The notes: generated by a model not told the origin, from the sequence alone. DNA of 64,000 nucleotides from VRUE01 sp033856195 (GCA_033856195.1 JAWVFL010000068.1:1-64000); one strand, 5' to 3'. Shown: positions 16,729 to 25,378, counted from the first letter of the stretch. Translations and numbers: made by a program.

Positions 16729-17367
16729 TCAGTCGAAGAGCACGAGGCCGGTCGCCTCTACCGGCATCCGCTTCGGGATCTCGGCGCGCTCGCCGCAGGC
16801 GAGAGTCACCGCCGCGTGTTCGGCGAGGGCGCGCAGCGAGTCCGGATCTTCGCTCAGCGGCGGGCCGTCGACGACGAGCAGGTCATAGGCTCGACGCAGG
16901 CGCTCGATCGCGTGATCGCAGCGTTCGGAATCGAGCAGCGCCACCGGCTCGGGCTCCGGCTCGCCCGCGACTATGCAGGTGAGCGGCTCGGTCGCCCGGC
17001 CCGACGCCGGCCCAGCGAGGACGAGCGGCTGCAGGATCTCGGCCGCATCGGCATCGCCGCGCAGGTACTCGTGCAGTCCCGGGGCTGCGGAAAGGCCGAG
17101 CGTGCCGGCGAGCGCCGGTGCGGCGAGATCGCACTCGAGCAAGGCGACCCGGCGGCCCTCGGCGGTGGCCGCTGCCGCGACCCCCAGCGCCACCTCGGAC
17201 TTGGCGGGGCCGGTGAGGAAGACCGATCCCGAGCCGGCCAGGCGTACCGCCAGGCCCGCGTAGGCCTGCAGTTGGGCGCGGCCGAGCGATCCCGGTCGGG
17301 AAGAGTTCGTCTCGGGGGCCGGAATCTCGGCCAGCACGGGCTGCTTGCTACGCCGGCGCAACATCAC
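16729..17367 (-). CDS. CpsD/ParA-like P-loop protein with degenerate Walker A
   Basis: A 212-residue protein with the order of a BY-kinase/ParA-type fold: FLTGPAKSEVALGVA where a GxxGxGKST loop is expected, then RVALLECDLAAPAL (Walker A' position) and YDLLVVDGPPLSED (Walker B). The Gly-rich part of the P-loop is lost although Lys-Ser remain, so nucleotide binding is doubtful. There is no Tyr cluster at the C terminus. Possibly a regulator of polysaccharide export or a chromosome/pole protein. It overlaps the argS start of the next cistron's end by 4 bp (argS is upstream on the same strand), so the two are probably co-transcribed. Confidence 0.65.
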   Translation of the reverse strand: MMLRRRSKQPVLAEIPAPETNSSRPGSLGRAQLQAYAGLAVRLAGSGSVFLTGPAKSEVALGVAAAATAEGRRVALLECDLAAPALAGTLGLSAAPGLHEYLRGDADAAEILQPLVLAGPASGRATEPLTCIVAGEPEPEPVALLDSERCDHAIERLRRAYDLLVVDGPPLSEDPDSLRALAEHAAVTLACGERAEIPKRMPVEATGLVLFD

Positions 17368-19007
17368 ATCCGCTCCGGGGCGGAGATGCCGAGCAGACCG
17401 AGCGCACCGGCGATCGTCCGCTTGGTGAGCAGGGCCAGGGCCAGGCGCGAGCGCTCGACCCCATCGCCCTCGGCGCCGACGACCTGGCAGTCGCGGTAGA
17501 AGGCATGGAAGTCGGCGGCGACCGCGGTCGAGTAGGTGCAGATTCGGTGCGGCGCTCGCCGCGCCGCCGCCTCACGCACCTCCTCGGGGAACTCGAGCAG
17601 CCGCTTGATCAACTCGCGCTCGGTTGGATCGAGGGGTGTGCCCGGCGTTGCCGCACCGGCGCCGCTCGCAGCGGACTCGGGCTCCTGCCCCGCTTTGCGC
17701 AGGATGCTGGCGATGCGGGCGTGGGCGTACTGGACGTAATAGACGGGATTGTCATTGGACTGGCGGCGGGCAAGCTCGAGGTCGAGGTCGACCGTGGTGT
17801 CGTGGCTGCGCCAGAGCATGAACCAACGGGTTGCGTCGACGCCGATGTCATCGAGCAGCTCGTCGAGGGCGACGAAGTCACCGCTGCGCTTCGACATCTG
17901 CGCCCGCTCGCCGCTTTCGACGATGTGGACGAGCCGCATGATCAGCGCCTCGAAGCGCTCGGGGTCGGCGCCGAGCCCGGCGATCGCGGCGCGCAGGCGG
18001 GCGACGTAGCCGTGGTGGTCGGCGCCGAGGACGTCGATCAGCCGCTCGAAGCCACGCTCGAGCTTGTCCCAGTGGTAGGCGACATCGGCGGCGAGGTAGG
18101 TCGGTTCGCCGTTGGCGCGGATCAGCACCCGGTCCTTGTCGTCGCCGAAGCTCGTGGTGCGCAGCCAGAGCGCCTCTTCGCTGCGGTAGGTGTGCCCCTG
18201 CTGGTCGAGTTGAGCGAGGGCTGCGTCGACCTCGCCGCGGCTGTAGAGGTCGCGCTCGGAGAACCAGTTGTCGAAGCGCACGCCGAAGCGGTCGAGGGTC
18301 GCGCGCACGTTTTCGAGGATCAGCTCGACGCCACGGCTGCCGATCGCCTCGAGGTCGTCGGGCTCGACCCCCTCGGCGGCGATGCGCTCGCCGAACTCGA
18401 TTACGTAGTCGCCCCCGTAGCCGTCCTCGGGCGGCTCCTCGCCGCGCATCCGCGCCGCGATCGAGGCGGCAAAGCGCTCGATCTGACCGCCGGCGTCGTT
18501 GACGTAGAACTCGCGCTGCACCTCGTGGCCCGCCGCCTCGAGGAGACGGACGAGGGCGTCGCCATAAGCGGCGTGGCGGCCGCCGCCGACGTGCAGAGGC
18601 CCGGTCGGGTTGGCGGAGACGAACTCGACGAGCGTGCGCTCGGAAGCTTCGGTGGGGGCGGAGCCAAGTCGTCCGCCCGCGCCGGCGAGGCTGACCATCG
18701 CCCGCCGGTACCACTCGTCGGCGAGAAAGAAATTGACGAACCCCGGCCCGGCGACCTCGATCCGCTCGACCGTCCCCTGCCCCAGCTGCTCGCGGAGTCG
18801 ATCGGCAAGGCGCCCCGCTACATCGCGAGGGTTTTCACCCAGCGGAGCGGCCAGCAGCATCGCCGCATTGGAGCTGTAGTCGCCAAGCTCAGCCTTGGGC
18901 GGCCGCTCCAGCGTCGGTTCGGGACCGGTCGGCTCACCGTCGCGCAGGGCGCGGGAAGCCTCCTCCACGGCAGCGCGCAGCTCGGCGATCGGGTCAGCGG
19001 TTGCCAT
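17364..19007 (-). CDS. argS: Arginyl-tRNA synthetase
   Basis: Class I synthetase charging tRNA-Arg. From the ATG at 19007 it is 547 residues. The HIGH-type motif appears as SANPTGPLHVGGGRHAAYGD near residues 131-150, the KMSKS loop as MSKRSGD in the middle third, and the N-terminal additional domain begins at residue 1. The C-terminal DALR anticodon-binding domain ends with FYRDCQVVG and the family-typical close. Earlier in-frame ATGs (19019, 19058) exist, but 19007 gives the usual N terminus. Divergent from the phosphoesterase gene, with 68 bp between starts. Confidence 0.96.
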   Translation of the reverse strand: MATADPIAELRAAVEEASRALRDGEPTGPEPTLERPPKAELGDYSSNAAMLLAAPLGENPRDVAGRLADRLREQLGQGTVERIEVAGPGFVNFFLADEWYRRAMVSLAGAGGRLGSAPTEASERTLVEFVSANPTGPLHVGGGRHAAYGDALVRLLEAAGHEVQREFYVNDAGGQIERFAASIAARMRGEEPPEDGYGGDYVIEFGERIAAEGVEPDDLEAIGSRGVELILENVRATLDRFGVRFDNWFSERDLYSRGEVDAALAQLDQQGHTYRSEEALWLRTTSFGDDKDRVLIRANGEPTYLAADVAYHWDKLERGFERLIDVLGADHHGYVARLRAAIAGLGADPERFEALIMRLVHIVESGERAQMSKRSGDFVALDELLDDIGVDATRWFMLWRSHDTTVDLDLELARRQSNDNPVYYVQYAHARIASILRKAGQEPESAASGAGAATPGTPLDPTERELIKRLLEFPEEVREAAARRAPHRICTYSTAVAADFHAFYRDCQVVGAEGDGVERSRLALALLTKRTIAGALGLLGISAPERM

Positions 19008-19075
19008 CGTCGCGCCCATCGTATGGAGGGGCGAGCGCCGGTGTTGGGCGGGGAGCACTGAGTACGCTGGCCGGC

Positions 19076-19816
19076 GTGCGGATCGCCGCGATCACCGACA
19101 TCCACGCCAACCTGCCGGCCCTCGAAGCCGTGCTCGAGTCGGCAGACCAGGCCGCGGTCGAAGAGATCTGGTGCCTCGGTGACGTGCTCGGCTACGGGGT
19201 CGAGCCAGATGCCTGCACCAAGTTGGTGCGCGAGCGTTGTGAGATCTGCCTGGTCGGCAACCACGATCTCGCCGTGCTTGGATCGCTGGACATCGCCTCC
19301 TTCTCGGAGGCAGCGGCAGAGGCGGTCGAGTGGACGCGCGCCAAGGTCAGCGACAGCACATTGGAATTCCTGCGCGAGCTGGATCCACAGGGCGAGCGCG
19401 GCGGCATCGGTCTCTTTCATGCTTCACCCCGCGACCCGGTCTGGGAGTACGTGCTCTCCAGCGAGCAGGCCGACGCCGGCATGGACGCGAGTGCACAGCG
19501 CATCGGCCTGATCGGCCACTCTCACGTCGCCCTTTTCTTCAACCGGCCCGCTGAGAGCGAGGAGGACGAAACACGGGGAGCCCAGGCGAGCGACGGCGCT
19601 CTGCTGGACCTCAGCCAGGGCGACTGGCTGATCAACCCCGGCAGCGTCGGGCAACCGCGCGACGGAGACCCGCGCGCGGCCTGGCTGGAGCTCGATACCG
19701 AGGCCGAGACAGCCTGCTTCCACCGCGTTCCCTACGACATCGAGCGCGCTGCGGCGCCAATCGCGGAGGAAGCGCTGCCGAGCCGCCTCGCAGACCGCCT
19801 CTACACCGGCCAGTGA
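19076..19816 (+). CDS. YfcE/MJ0936-type metallophosphoesterase
   Basis: 246 residues from the GTG at 19076, where the protein opens directly into the first metal motif ITDIHANLPAL. The other calcineurin-type motifs follow: LGDVLGYG, VGNHD, LFHASPRD, IGHSH. Two metal ions (usually Mn or Ni) should be bound, with phosphodiester or phosphomonoester hydrolysis in the cytoplasm. The substrate is unknown. Between IGHSH and the last strand there is an acidic insert, and the end VPYDIERAA is typical. Upstream is argS (divergent); downstream a lipoprotein gene begins 54 bp after the stop. Confidence 0.88.
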   Translation: MRIAAITDIHANLPALEAVLESADQAAVEEIWCLGDVLGYGVEPDACTKLVRERCEICLVGNHDLAVLGSLDIASFSEAAAEAVEWTRAKVSDSTLEFLRELDPQGERGGIGLFHASPRDPVWEYVLSSEQADAGMDASAQRIGLIGHSHVALFFNRPAESEEDETRGAQASDGALLDLSQGDWLINPGSVGQPRDGDPRAAWLELDTEAETACFHRVPYDIERAAAPIAEEALPSRLADRLYTGQ

Positions 19817-19869
19817 CGCTCAAATGCAGGGAAAATCCGCATCAGAGGCTGTTCTCTAGACTCGCAGCG

Positions 19870-20457
19870 GTGCGCAAACTGGCCGTATCCATACTTGCCC
19901 TCGCGCTGGGCGCCGCCGCCGCGGTGGCACTCGTCTCCTGCGGTGGAGGCGACGACGCCAAGCTCCTGCCGGGCAACACCGCGGCGGAAATCACCGAAAA
20001 CCTCGATCGCGTCAAGCAGTACTCCGAAGAAGGCGAATGCGTCGGCGCCGAAGATGCCGTGGCCGAAGTGACGACGCAGATCGAAGCGCTCGAAGGCGTC
20101 GATCCGAAGCTGGTGGAAGCGCTGCAGCGCGGTGCCAGGCGACTCAACGAAGTGGTCGCCACCTGCGAAGAAGAAACGACGGAAGCGGTGGCGCCCTCCA
20201 GCGAAGCGACAACCACCGAAGAAACCGAGAAAGTGCCGCCGGGACAAGAAAAGAAGGAGGAAAAGGAACGGGAAAAGGAAGAAAAGGATCTCGAAAAGGA
20301 AGAAGAGAAGGCGGAAAAGCACGAACCGCCGGCTGAAACGACGCCTGAAGAACCCCCAACATCGCCAACGCCTCCTACATCCGAAGGTGGCGGCACCGAT
20401 GCGCCGGGTGGCGTCAGTCCCGGTACTCCCGCAACGCCCGAAGAGGAAGGCGACTGA
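19870..20457 (+). CDS. Small lipoprotein with charged, disordered tail
   Basis: 195 residues from the GTG at 19870. A signal peptide ends in the lipobox LVSC with Cys24. A short helical domain follows (residues 40-105, ending VVATCEEE). The last 90 residues are low complexity: a Lys/Glu-rich stretch, then Pro/Thr/Gly. This suggests a membrane-anchored domain on a flexible stalk. Its TGA overlaps the kinase ATG by one base (TGATG), so translation is probably coupled and the protein may be a partner or sensor subunit for the kinase. No known family. Confidence 0.8.
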   Translation: MRKLAVSILALALGAAAAVALVSCGGGDDAKLLPGNTAAEITENLDRVKQYSEEGECVGAEDAVAEVTTQIEALEGVDPKLVEALQRGARRLNEVVATCEEETTEAVAPSSEATTTEETEKVPPGQEKKEEKEREKEEKDLEKEEEKAEKHEPPAETTPEEPPTSPTPPTSEGGGTDAPGGVSPGTPATPEEEGD

Positions 20458-21686
20458 TGGCGGCGGGAATCCTCTCGGGCCGCTACGAGATCGGCGAGCG
20501 GCTGGGCTCGGGCGGCATGTCGACCGTCCACCAGGCAACCGACCTGATCCTCGAGCGCACGGTCGCGGTCAAGATCCTCGCCGAGCACCTCTCCGACGAC
20601 GAGCGCTTCGTCGCCCGCTTCCGCCGCGAGGCACTCGCCGTCGCCAAGCTGATCCACCCCAACATCGTGCAGGTCTACGACACCGGTATCGACGAGGGGC
20701 GTCACTACATCGTCATGGAGTACGTGCAGGGACGTTCCGGGGCGCAGATCCTGCAGAAGCAAGGGCCGCTCGACGCGGAGACGACCGCTGAGATCGGCGC
20801 TCAGGCCTGCGCCGGGCTCGACTACGCCCACCGGCGCGGGATCATCAACCGCGACGTCAAGCCGGGCAACCTGATGGTCACCGGCGGTCTGATCGGCGGC
20901 GGGGAGATGACGGTCAAGCTGACCGACTTCGGCATCGCCCGCGCGGTCGAACAAACCCGGATCACCCAGGTCGGCTCGGTCGTCGGCACCGCCGCCTACC
21001 TCTCGCCCGAGCAGGTGCGCGGCGAGGAGGCGACGCCGGCCACCGACGTCTACGCCCTCGGCGTCGTCCTCTACCAGTTCCTCACCGGACGGCTGCCGTA
21101 CGAGGGCTCGACCCTCGCCGAGCTGGCGGTGCGACAGCAGAACGAGAAGCCGCTGCCGCCCAGCACCTACGACGACGACGTGCCAGAGACGCTCGGCGCC
21201 GCCGTGCTGCGCGCGCTGGAGGGCGATCCATCGCGGCGCTACGCCAGCGCCAGCGAGCTTGCGGGCGGCCTGCACCTGGGCCTGCAGGGCGAGGACGTGA
21301 CCCTGCCGATGAGCGAGGGGACAGCGCCGACGAACGTCCTCGGCGACGAGACGAGCACCCGCCACCTCGATCGCACCGCCCAGACCGAGTATCGCCCGGC
21401 CCGGTCGTCACCGACCCGCCGCCCGGTCCCCAGGGCGCCGCAGCAGCAACCGTCTCCGCCGATGCCGATCCCGGCGCAGGCTCAGCGCAAGCGCGGCGCC
21501 TTCTCCCGCTTCGCCCGCTTCGTCATGGCGCTCGTCGCCCTGGTCCTGATCGCCGCCACCGTCGCCGCCGCCGTGATCTACACGACCGACAAGGCGACCG
21601 GAGTCAAGGCAACCGAAGTGGCCGGGAACACGGTCGACAAGGTGGTCGAAGAATTCAAGGACCTGGTTAAGAAGAACTCCGAATAG
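20457..21686 (+). CDS. PknB-type membrane Ser/Thr protein kinase
   Basis: 409 residues. Kinase domain about residues 8-270: Gly loop LGSGGMSTV, VAVKIL (Lys), catalytic loop IINRDVKPGN, DFGIAR, activation loop with VGTAAYLSPEQ, and DVYALGVVLYQFLTG. The catalytic loop has Asn in place of the usual His of HRD. A Pro/Arg-rich linker is followed by one membrane helix (ALVALVLIAATVAAAVIY, near 355-375) and a 30-residue outer tail without PASTA repeats. It probably signals envelope state. It is coupled to the lipoprotein gene upstream and converges on tgt across the family B hairpin. Confidence 0.92.
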   Translation: MAAGILSGRYEIGERLGSGGMSTVHQATDLILERTVAVKILAEHLSDDERFVARFRREALAVAKLIHPNIVQVYDTGIDEGRHYIVMEYVQGRSGAQILQKQGPLDAETTAEIGAQACAGLDYAHRRGIINRDVKPGNLMVTGGLIGGGEMTVKLTDFGIARAVEQTRITQVGSVVGTAAYLSPEQVRGEEATPATDVYALGVVLYQFLTGRLPYEGSTLAELAVRQQNEKPLPPSTYDDDVPETLGAAVLRALEGDPSRRYASASELAGGLHLGLQGEDVTLPMSEGTAPTNVLGDETSTRHLDRTAQTEYRPARSSPTRRPVPRAPQQQPSPPMPIPAQAQRKRGAFSRFARFVMALVALVLIAATVAAAVIYTTDKATGVKATEVAGNTVDKVVEEFKDLVKKNSE

Positions 21687-21700
21687 GTGTGGTGGTTGAA

Positions 21701-21806
21701 GAGGGTCGGGCACCCCTCCTCTCTCAACTTTTTCGGTGGATCGGCTGGGCCGTCCGAGGATGAACTGCCGAAAAGTACAAGCCGTTCGGAGGGGTGCCCG
21801 ACCCTC
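21701..21806 (-). repeat. Family B long palindrome, copy B1
   Basis: The outer arms at 21701-21719 and 21788-21806 are 19-bp perfect inverses starting GAGGGTCGGGCACC. An inner pair, ACTTTTTCGG against CCGAAAAGT, nests inside. In the tgt sense it begins 1 bp after the tgt stop codon. A second copy at 60645-60757 keeps both pairings and the words GGCTTGTACTTTT and CACCGAAAAAGTTGAG. Lies between convergent genes, so it may terminate both. Confidence 0.75.
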
Positions 21807-21807
21807 C

Positions 21808-23013
21808 TCAGTCGACCGTCCAGGGAGTGCTTCCATTCATGATGGCGGCGGAATAGCTGCTGAAGGTGCTGGCGGCGATGGCGGTGTGGGCGTGGGTCAT
21901 TAGCTCTTGGAGGTAGGTGAGGTTGTGGAGGCAGAGGAGGCGGACTGCCGTTAGCTCTTCGGCTCGGGAGAGATAGCTGAGGTAGTCGCGGTCGTGGTTC
22001 TGGCAGGCGGGACAGGGGCAGCCGTCGGCTATGGGGTTGCGGTCGCCTTCGTGGCCGGACTTGCGGAGGTCTAGGCGGAAGCGGTTGTCCGGGTCTGGGA
22101 CGAGGGCTACGCCGTGGCGGGCCAGGCGGGTGGGAACAGCGCAGTCGAAGACGTCTAGGCCGAGGGCGATGCCGGCGAGCAGATCGTCGACCTCGCCGAT
22201 GCCGAGTAGGTGCTTGGGGGCTTCCTCGGGGAGCAGTGGGGCGGTCATCGCCAAGACCTCGCGCATCTCCGACTTGTCGCGGCCCAAGGTGCCGCCGATG
22301 GCAAGGCCGTCGATGGCCGCGGCCGAGACGTACTCGGCCGATTCGCGGCGCAGGTCCTCGTAGACACCACCTTGAACGATGCCGAAGACCGCCTGCCGTG
22401 CCGGTCCCTCCCGCTCGTGCCACTCGAGGCAGCGGTCGAGCCAGCGGTGCGTGCGCTCGGTCGAGCGGGCGGTGTAGTCGCGGTCGGCGTGGAAAGGCGT
22501 GCACTCGTCGAAGACGAGGGCGATATCGGAGCCAAGCGCAGCCTGCACCTGCATCGAGACCTCCGGCGAGATGAAGAGCTCGGCGCCGTCTCGGTAGGAG
22601 CGGAAGTGCACCCCCTCCTCCTCGATCGAGACCACCGACCCCTGCGCCCCACCCTGCCGCCCGCTGCCCTTGACCTCGTTCGCGACCCCGCCATGGGCCA
22701 GCGAAAAGACCTGAAAGCCGCCGGAGTCGGTGATCAACGCCTGCTCCCACCCCATGAACCCATGCAGGCCGCCGGCCTTGGCGATCCGCTCGGGACCCGG
22801 CGAGACGAAGAGGTGGTAGGTGTTGCCGAGCACCATCTCGTAGCCGAGCGCGGCGACCTCATGCGATTCCAGCCCCCGCACCGTCCCCTTGGTCGCGAGC
22901 GGGATGAAGGCCGGAGTCTTCACCGGCCCATGCGCCGTGTGCAGAACACCCGTGCGCGCGTCGCCGTCACGCACTCCGATCTCGAATCTCAGCCTCTCTG
23001 ACTCAACCCGCAT
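21808..23013 (-). CDS. tgt: tRNA-guanine transglycosylase (queuine tRNA-ribosyltransferase)
   Basis: 401 residues. Exchanges the wobble guanine of GUN-anticodon tRNAs for a queuosine precursor. The TIM-barrel motifs are present: NTYHLFVSPG, the catalytic DSGGFQVFS near residue 95, LVFDECTPFH, GIVQGG, GGTLGR, HLLGIG, and the nucleophile region DVFDCAVPTRLAR. The zinc site is CPCPACQ with the later His in LCLHNL. It lacks an extra C-terminal domain. Queuosine synthesis genes are not in the window. The stop is followed at once by the family B hairpin; upstream on the same strand is gpmI. Confidence 0.95.
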   Translation of the reverse strand: MRVESERLRFEIGVRDGDARTGVLHTAHGPVKTPAFIPLATKGTVRGLESHEVAALGYEMVLGNTYHLFVSPGPERIAKAGGLHGFMGWEQALITDSGGFQVFSLAHGGVANEVKGSGRQGGAQGSVVSIEEEGVHFRSYRDGAELFISPEVSMQVQAALGSDIALVFDECTPFHADRDYTARSTERTHRWLDRCLEWHEREGPARQAVFGIVQGGVYEDLRRESAEYVSAAAIDGLAIGGTLGRDKSEMREVLAMTAPLLPEEAPKHLLGIGEVDDLLAGIALGLDVFDCAVPTRLARHGVALVPDPDNRFRLDLRKSGHEGDRNPIADGCPCPACQNHDRDYLSYLSRAEELTAVRLLCLHNLTYLQELMTHAHTAIAASTFSSYSAAIMNGSTPWTVD

Positions 23014-23037
23014 CGCGCGTATCCGACTTTGACCACA

Positions 23038-24570
23038 CTAGGGTGTGGTCAATCCCGGCTGGGTGATTAGGGAACGGCCAGTCATCGCCTCGGGCTGGGG
23101 GATGCCCAGGAGCTCGAGCGCCGTCGGTGCCACGTCGGCGAGGATCCCGTGGTCGCGCAGCTTCACTCCCTCCGCCGTAACGATCAGCGGCACCGGATTC
23201 AAGGAGTGCGCCGTGTTGGGCGAGCCGTCGGGCTCGAGCATGTGGTCGCAGTTGCCGTGGTCGGCGGTGACGATGCAGGCGCCGCCCTTGGCGGTCACCG
23301 CCTCGATCACCCCGCCGAGGCAGCCGTCGACCTCCTCGACCGCTGCGACCGCTGCCGGGATCACGCCGGTGTGGCCGACCATGTCGGGGTTGGCGAAGTT
23401 GATGATGCCGAAGCGGTAGTCGCCCTCGCTCCAGTGCGAGACGAAGGTCTCGGCGGCGGCGCGAGCGCTCATCTCGGGCTTTTGGTCGTAGGTGGGGACA
23501 TCGCGCGGCGAGGCAACCAGGTGGCGCTCCTCCCCCTTCCACTCCTCCTCGCGCCCGCCGTTGAAGAAATAGGTGACGTGGGCGTACTTCTCGGTCTCGG
23601 CGACGTGCAGCTGACGCCCGCCGGCCTCGGAGATCGTCTCCGCCAGCGTCGTCTTCGGTCGCGCCTCCGGGAAGGCGACCGGGTAGGGCCAGCCCTTGCG
23701 GTACTCGGTCATCGTGGTCAGGTCGAGCAGGGGACCGCCGGCACGGGGGAACTCGTCGAAGCCCGGGTCGGCGAGGGCCCGGGTCATCTGCCGCGCCCGG
23801 TCGGGACGAAAGTTGATGAAGATCCCGACGTCACCCGCGGCGACCCCGTCGTAGTCGCCGATCACGGTCGGCTTGATGAACTCGTCGGTCTCTCCACGCT
23901 CGTAGGAGGAGGCGATCGCCTCCTCGGAGCTGGCGGCGCGCTGGCCCTCAGCGTGGACGATCGCGTCGTAGGCGAGCTTGGTCCGCTCCCAGCGCGTATC
24001 GCGGTCCATCGCGTAGTAGCGGCCGCTGACCGTGGCGACGTGGCCGGCCTGGCGCAGCCAGCGCTCCAGCTCGGCGACGTAGCCGCGACCGCCGTGGGGA
24101 AGGGTGTCGCGGCCGTCGGTGAAGGCATGGAAGACGACGTCGGGGACGCCCTCCTGGGAGGCCAGCTCGATCGTCGCCTCGATGTGCTCCCAGCCGGAGT
24201 GCACGCCGCCGTCGGAGACGAGGCCGAGCAGGTGCAGGCGCCCCCGCGGGCTGTTGCGCGCCCGCTCGCAAGCGTCCCTCAGCGCCTCGTTCTCGAAGAA
24301 GCTGCCGTCGGCGATCGCGTCGTCGATCCGGGCCAGGTCCTGCTTGACGATCGCGCCGGCGCCGAGGTTGAGGTGGCCGACCTCGGAGTTGCCCATCTGG
24401 CCGTCGGGGAGGCCGACGTCGCGGCCCTGGGCGGAGAGCTGGGCGTGGGGGAAGCCCTCCCAGAGGCGGTCGAAGACGGGCGTGTCGGCGAGCGAGATCG
24501 CGTTGCCGGGCCTGGGCTCGGCGAGTCCCCAGCCGTCGAGGATGACCAAGGCGAGCGAGGGAACCGTCAC
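23038..24570 (-). CDS. gpmI: 2,3-bisphosphoglycerate-independent phosphoglycerate mutase
   Basis: 510 residues. Interconverts 3- and 2-phosphoglycerate in glycolysis. The N-terminal metal motif ILDGWG is near residue 10, and the phosphorylated Ser lies in GQMGNSEVGHLNLG near residue 60. Further metal ligands are in NFRPDRARQ, NFANPDMVGHTG and VTADHGNCDHM. Full length for the family (two Mn ions expected). GTG start at 24570, 8 bp after GGAAG, which is the 3' arm of palindrome A2. It is the fourth gene of a gap-pgk-tpiA-gpmI run, so it is probably expressed with the glycolytic genes. Confidence 0.96.
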   Translation of the reverse strand: MTVPSLALVILDGWGLAEPRPGNAISLADTPVFDRLWEGFPHAQLSAQGRDVGLPDGQMGNSEVGHLNLGAGAIVKQDLARIDDAIADGSFFENEALRDACERARNSPRGRLHLLGLVSDGGVHSGWEHIEATIELASQEGVPDVVFHAFTDGRDTLPHGGRGYVAELERWLRQAGHVATVSGRYYAMDRDTRWERTKLAYDAIVHAEGQRAASSEEAIASSYERGETDEFIKPTVIGDYDGVAAGDVGIFINFRPDRARQMTRALADPGFDEFPRAGGPLLDLTTMTEYRKGWPYPVAFPEARPKTTLAETISEAGGRQLHVAETEKYAHVTYFFNGGREEEWKGEERHLVASPRDVPTYDQKPEMSARAAAETFVSHWSEGDYRFGIINFANPDMVGHTGVIPAAVAAVEEVDGCLGGVIEAVTAKGGACIVTADHGNCDHMLEPDGSPNTAHSLNPVPLIVTAEGVKLRDHGILADVAPTALELLGIPQPEAMTGRSLITQPGLTTP

Positions 24571-24578
24571 CGCAACCC

Positions 24579-24627
24579 CTTCCGGTGCGCCTTATCCAGA
24601 CATAGCGGGGAAAAAGCGCACCGGAAG
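24579..24627 (-). repeat. Family A intercistronic palindrome, copy A2 (tpiA-gpmI)
   Basis: Perfect 12-bp arms CTTCCGGTGCGC (24579-24590) and GCGCACCGGAAG (24616-24627), 25-nt loop. In the sense of transcription it starts 1 bp after the tpiA TGA and ends in the GGAAG that is the gpmI ribosome site. Closed, the hairpin would hide that site. Confidence 0.8.
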
Positions 24628-24628
24628 C

Positions 24629-25378
24629 TCATGTCGCCCTGACTATCTCAGCGAATTCGTAAGCATCGAGGCTGGCGCCTCCGACCAGGGCGCCGTCGAT
24701 GTCGGGCTGGCTGAGCAGCTCGGCGGCGTTGGCGGGCTTGACCGAGCCGCCGTAGAGAATCCGCACGTCGTCGGCGGGGGCGCCGCGCTCGCGCAGCACG
24801 TCGCGGATGAAGGCACAAGCCTCCTGCGCCTGCTCAGGGGTCGCGGTGCGGCCGGTACCGATCGCCCAGATCGGCTCGTAGGCAATCACCACCTCGCCCA
24901 GTTTGGTGCCCACGACCTCGGCGAGGTCCGCCTGCAGCTGGCGCGTCAGCACCCCCTCGGTCTGCTCGGCATCGCGCGCCTCCTCGGTCTCGCCGACGCA
25001 GAGGATCGGCTCGAGGCCGGCGGCGAGCGCGGCCGGCACCTTGCGGGCCAGCGCCTCGTCGGTCTCGCCGAAAAGCTGGCGGCGCTCGGAGTGGCCGAGG
25101 ATGACCGCTTCGACGTCGAGCTCGGCCAGCATCGGCGCCGACACCTCGCCGGTGAAGGCACCCGAGTCCTCCTCGTGCATGTTCTGCGCGGCGACCTTCA
25201 CCGCGGTGCCATACCGGCGCTCGACCACCGCACTCAGAGCCGTGAACGGCGGGCAGATCACCACGTCGCTCTGCGTCGCCGCGATCTGCGGCAGCAGCGC
25301 ATCGACAAACTCGGCTGCCTCGGCGACGGTCTTGTGCATCTTCCAGTTGGCGGCGATGTACGGCGTGCGCTCAGGCAT
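24629..25378 (-). CDS. tpiA: Triosephosphate isomerase
   Basis: 249 residues from the ATG at 25378. TIM barrel with AANWKMHK (Lys), NMHEEDSGAFTGEVS, HSERR (His electrophile), YEPIWAIGTG (catalytic Glu) and YGGSVKPANAAEL plus GALVGGASLDA (phosphate loop). Converts dihydroxyacetone phosphate and glyceraldehyde 3-phosphate. The start overlaps the pgk stop by 8 bp, so the two are translationally coupled. The stop leads into palindrome A2 and gpmI. Confidence 0.97.
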   Translation of the reverse strand: MPERTPYIAANWKMHKTVAEAAEFVDALLPQIAATQSDVVICPPFTALSAVVERRYGTAVKVAAQNMHEEDSGAFTGEVSAPMLAELDVEAVILGHSERRQLFGETDEALARKVPAALAAGLEPILCVGETEEARDAEQTEGVLTRQLQADLAEVVGTKLGEVVIAYEPIWAIGTGRTATPEQAQEACAFIRDVLRERGAPADDVRILYGGSVKPANAAELLSQPDIDGALVGGASLDAYEFAEIVRAT

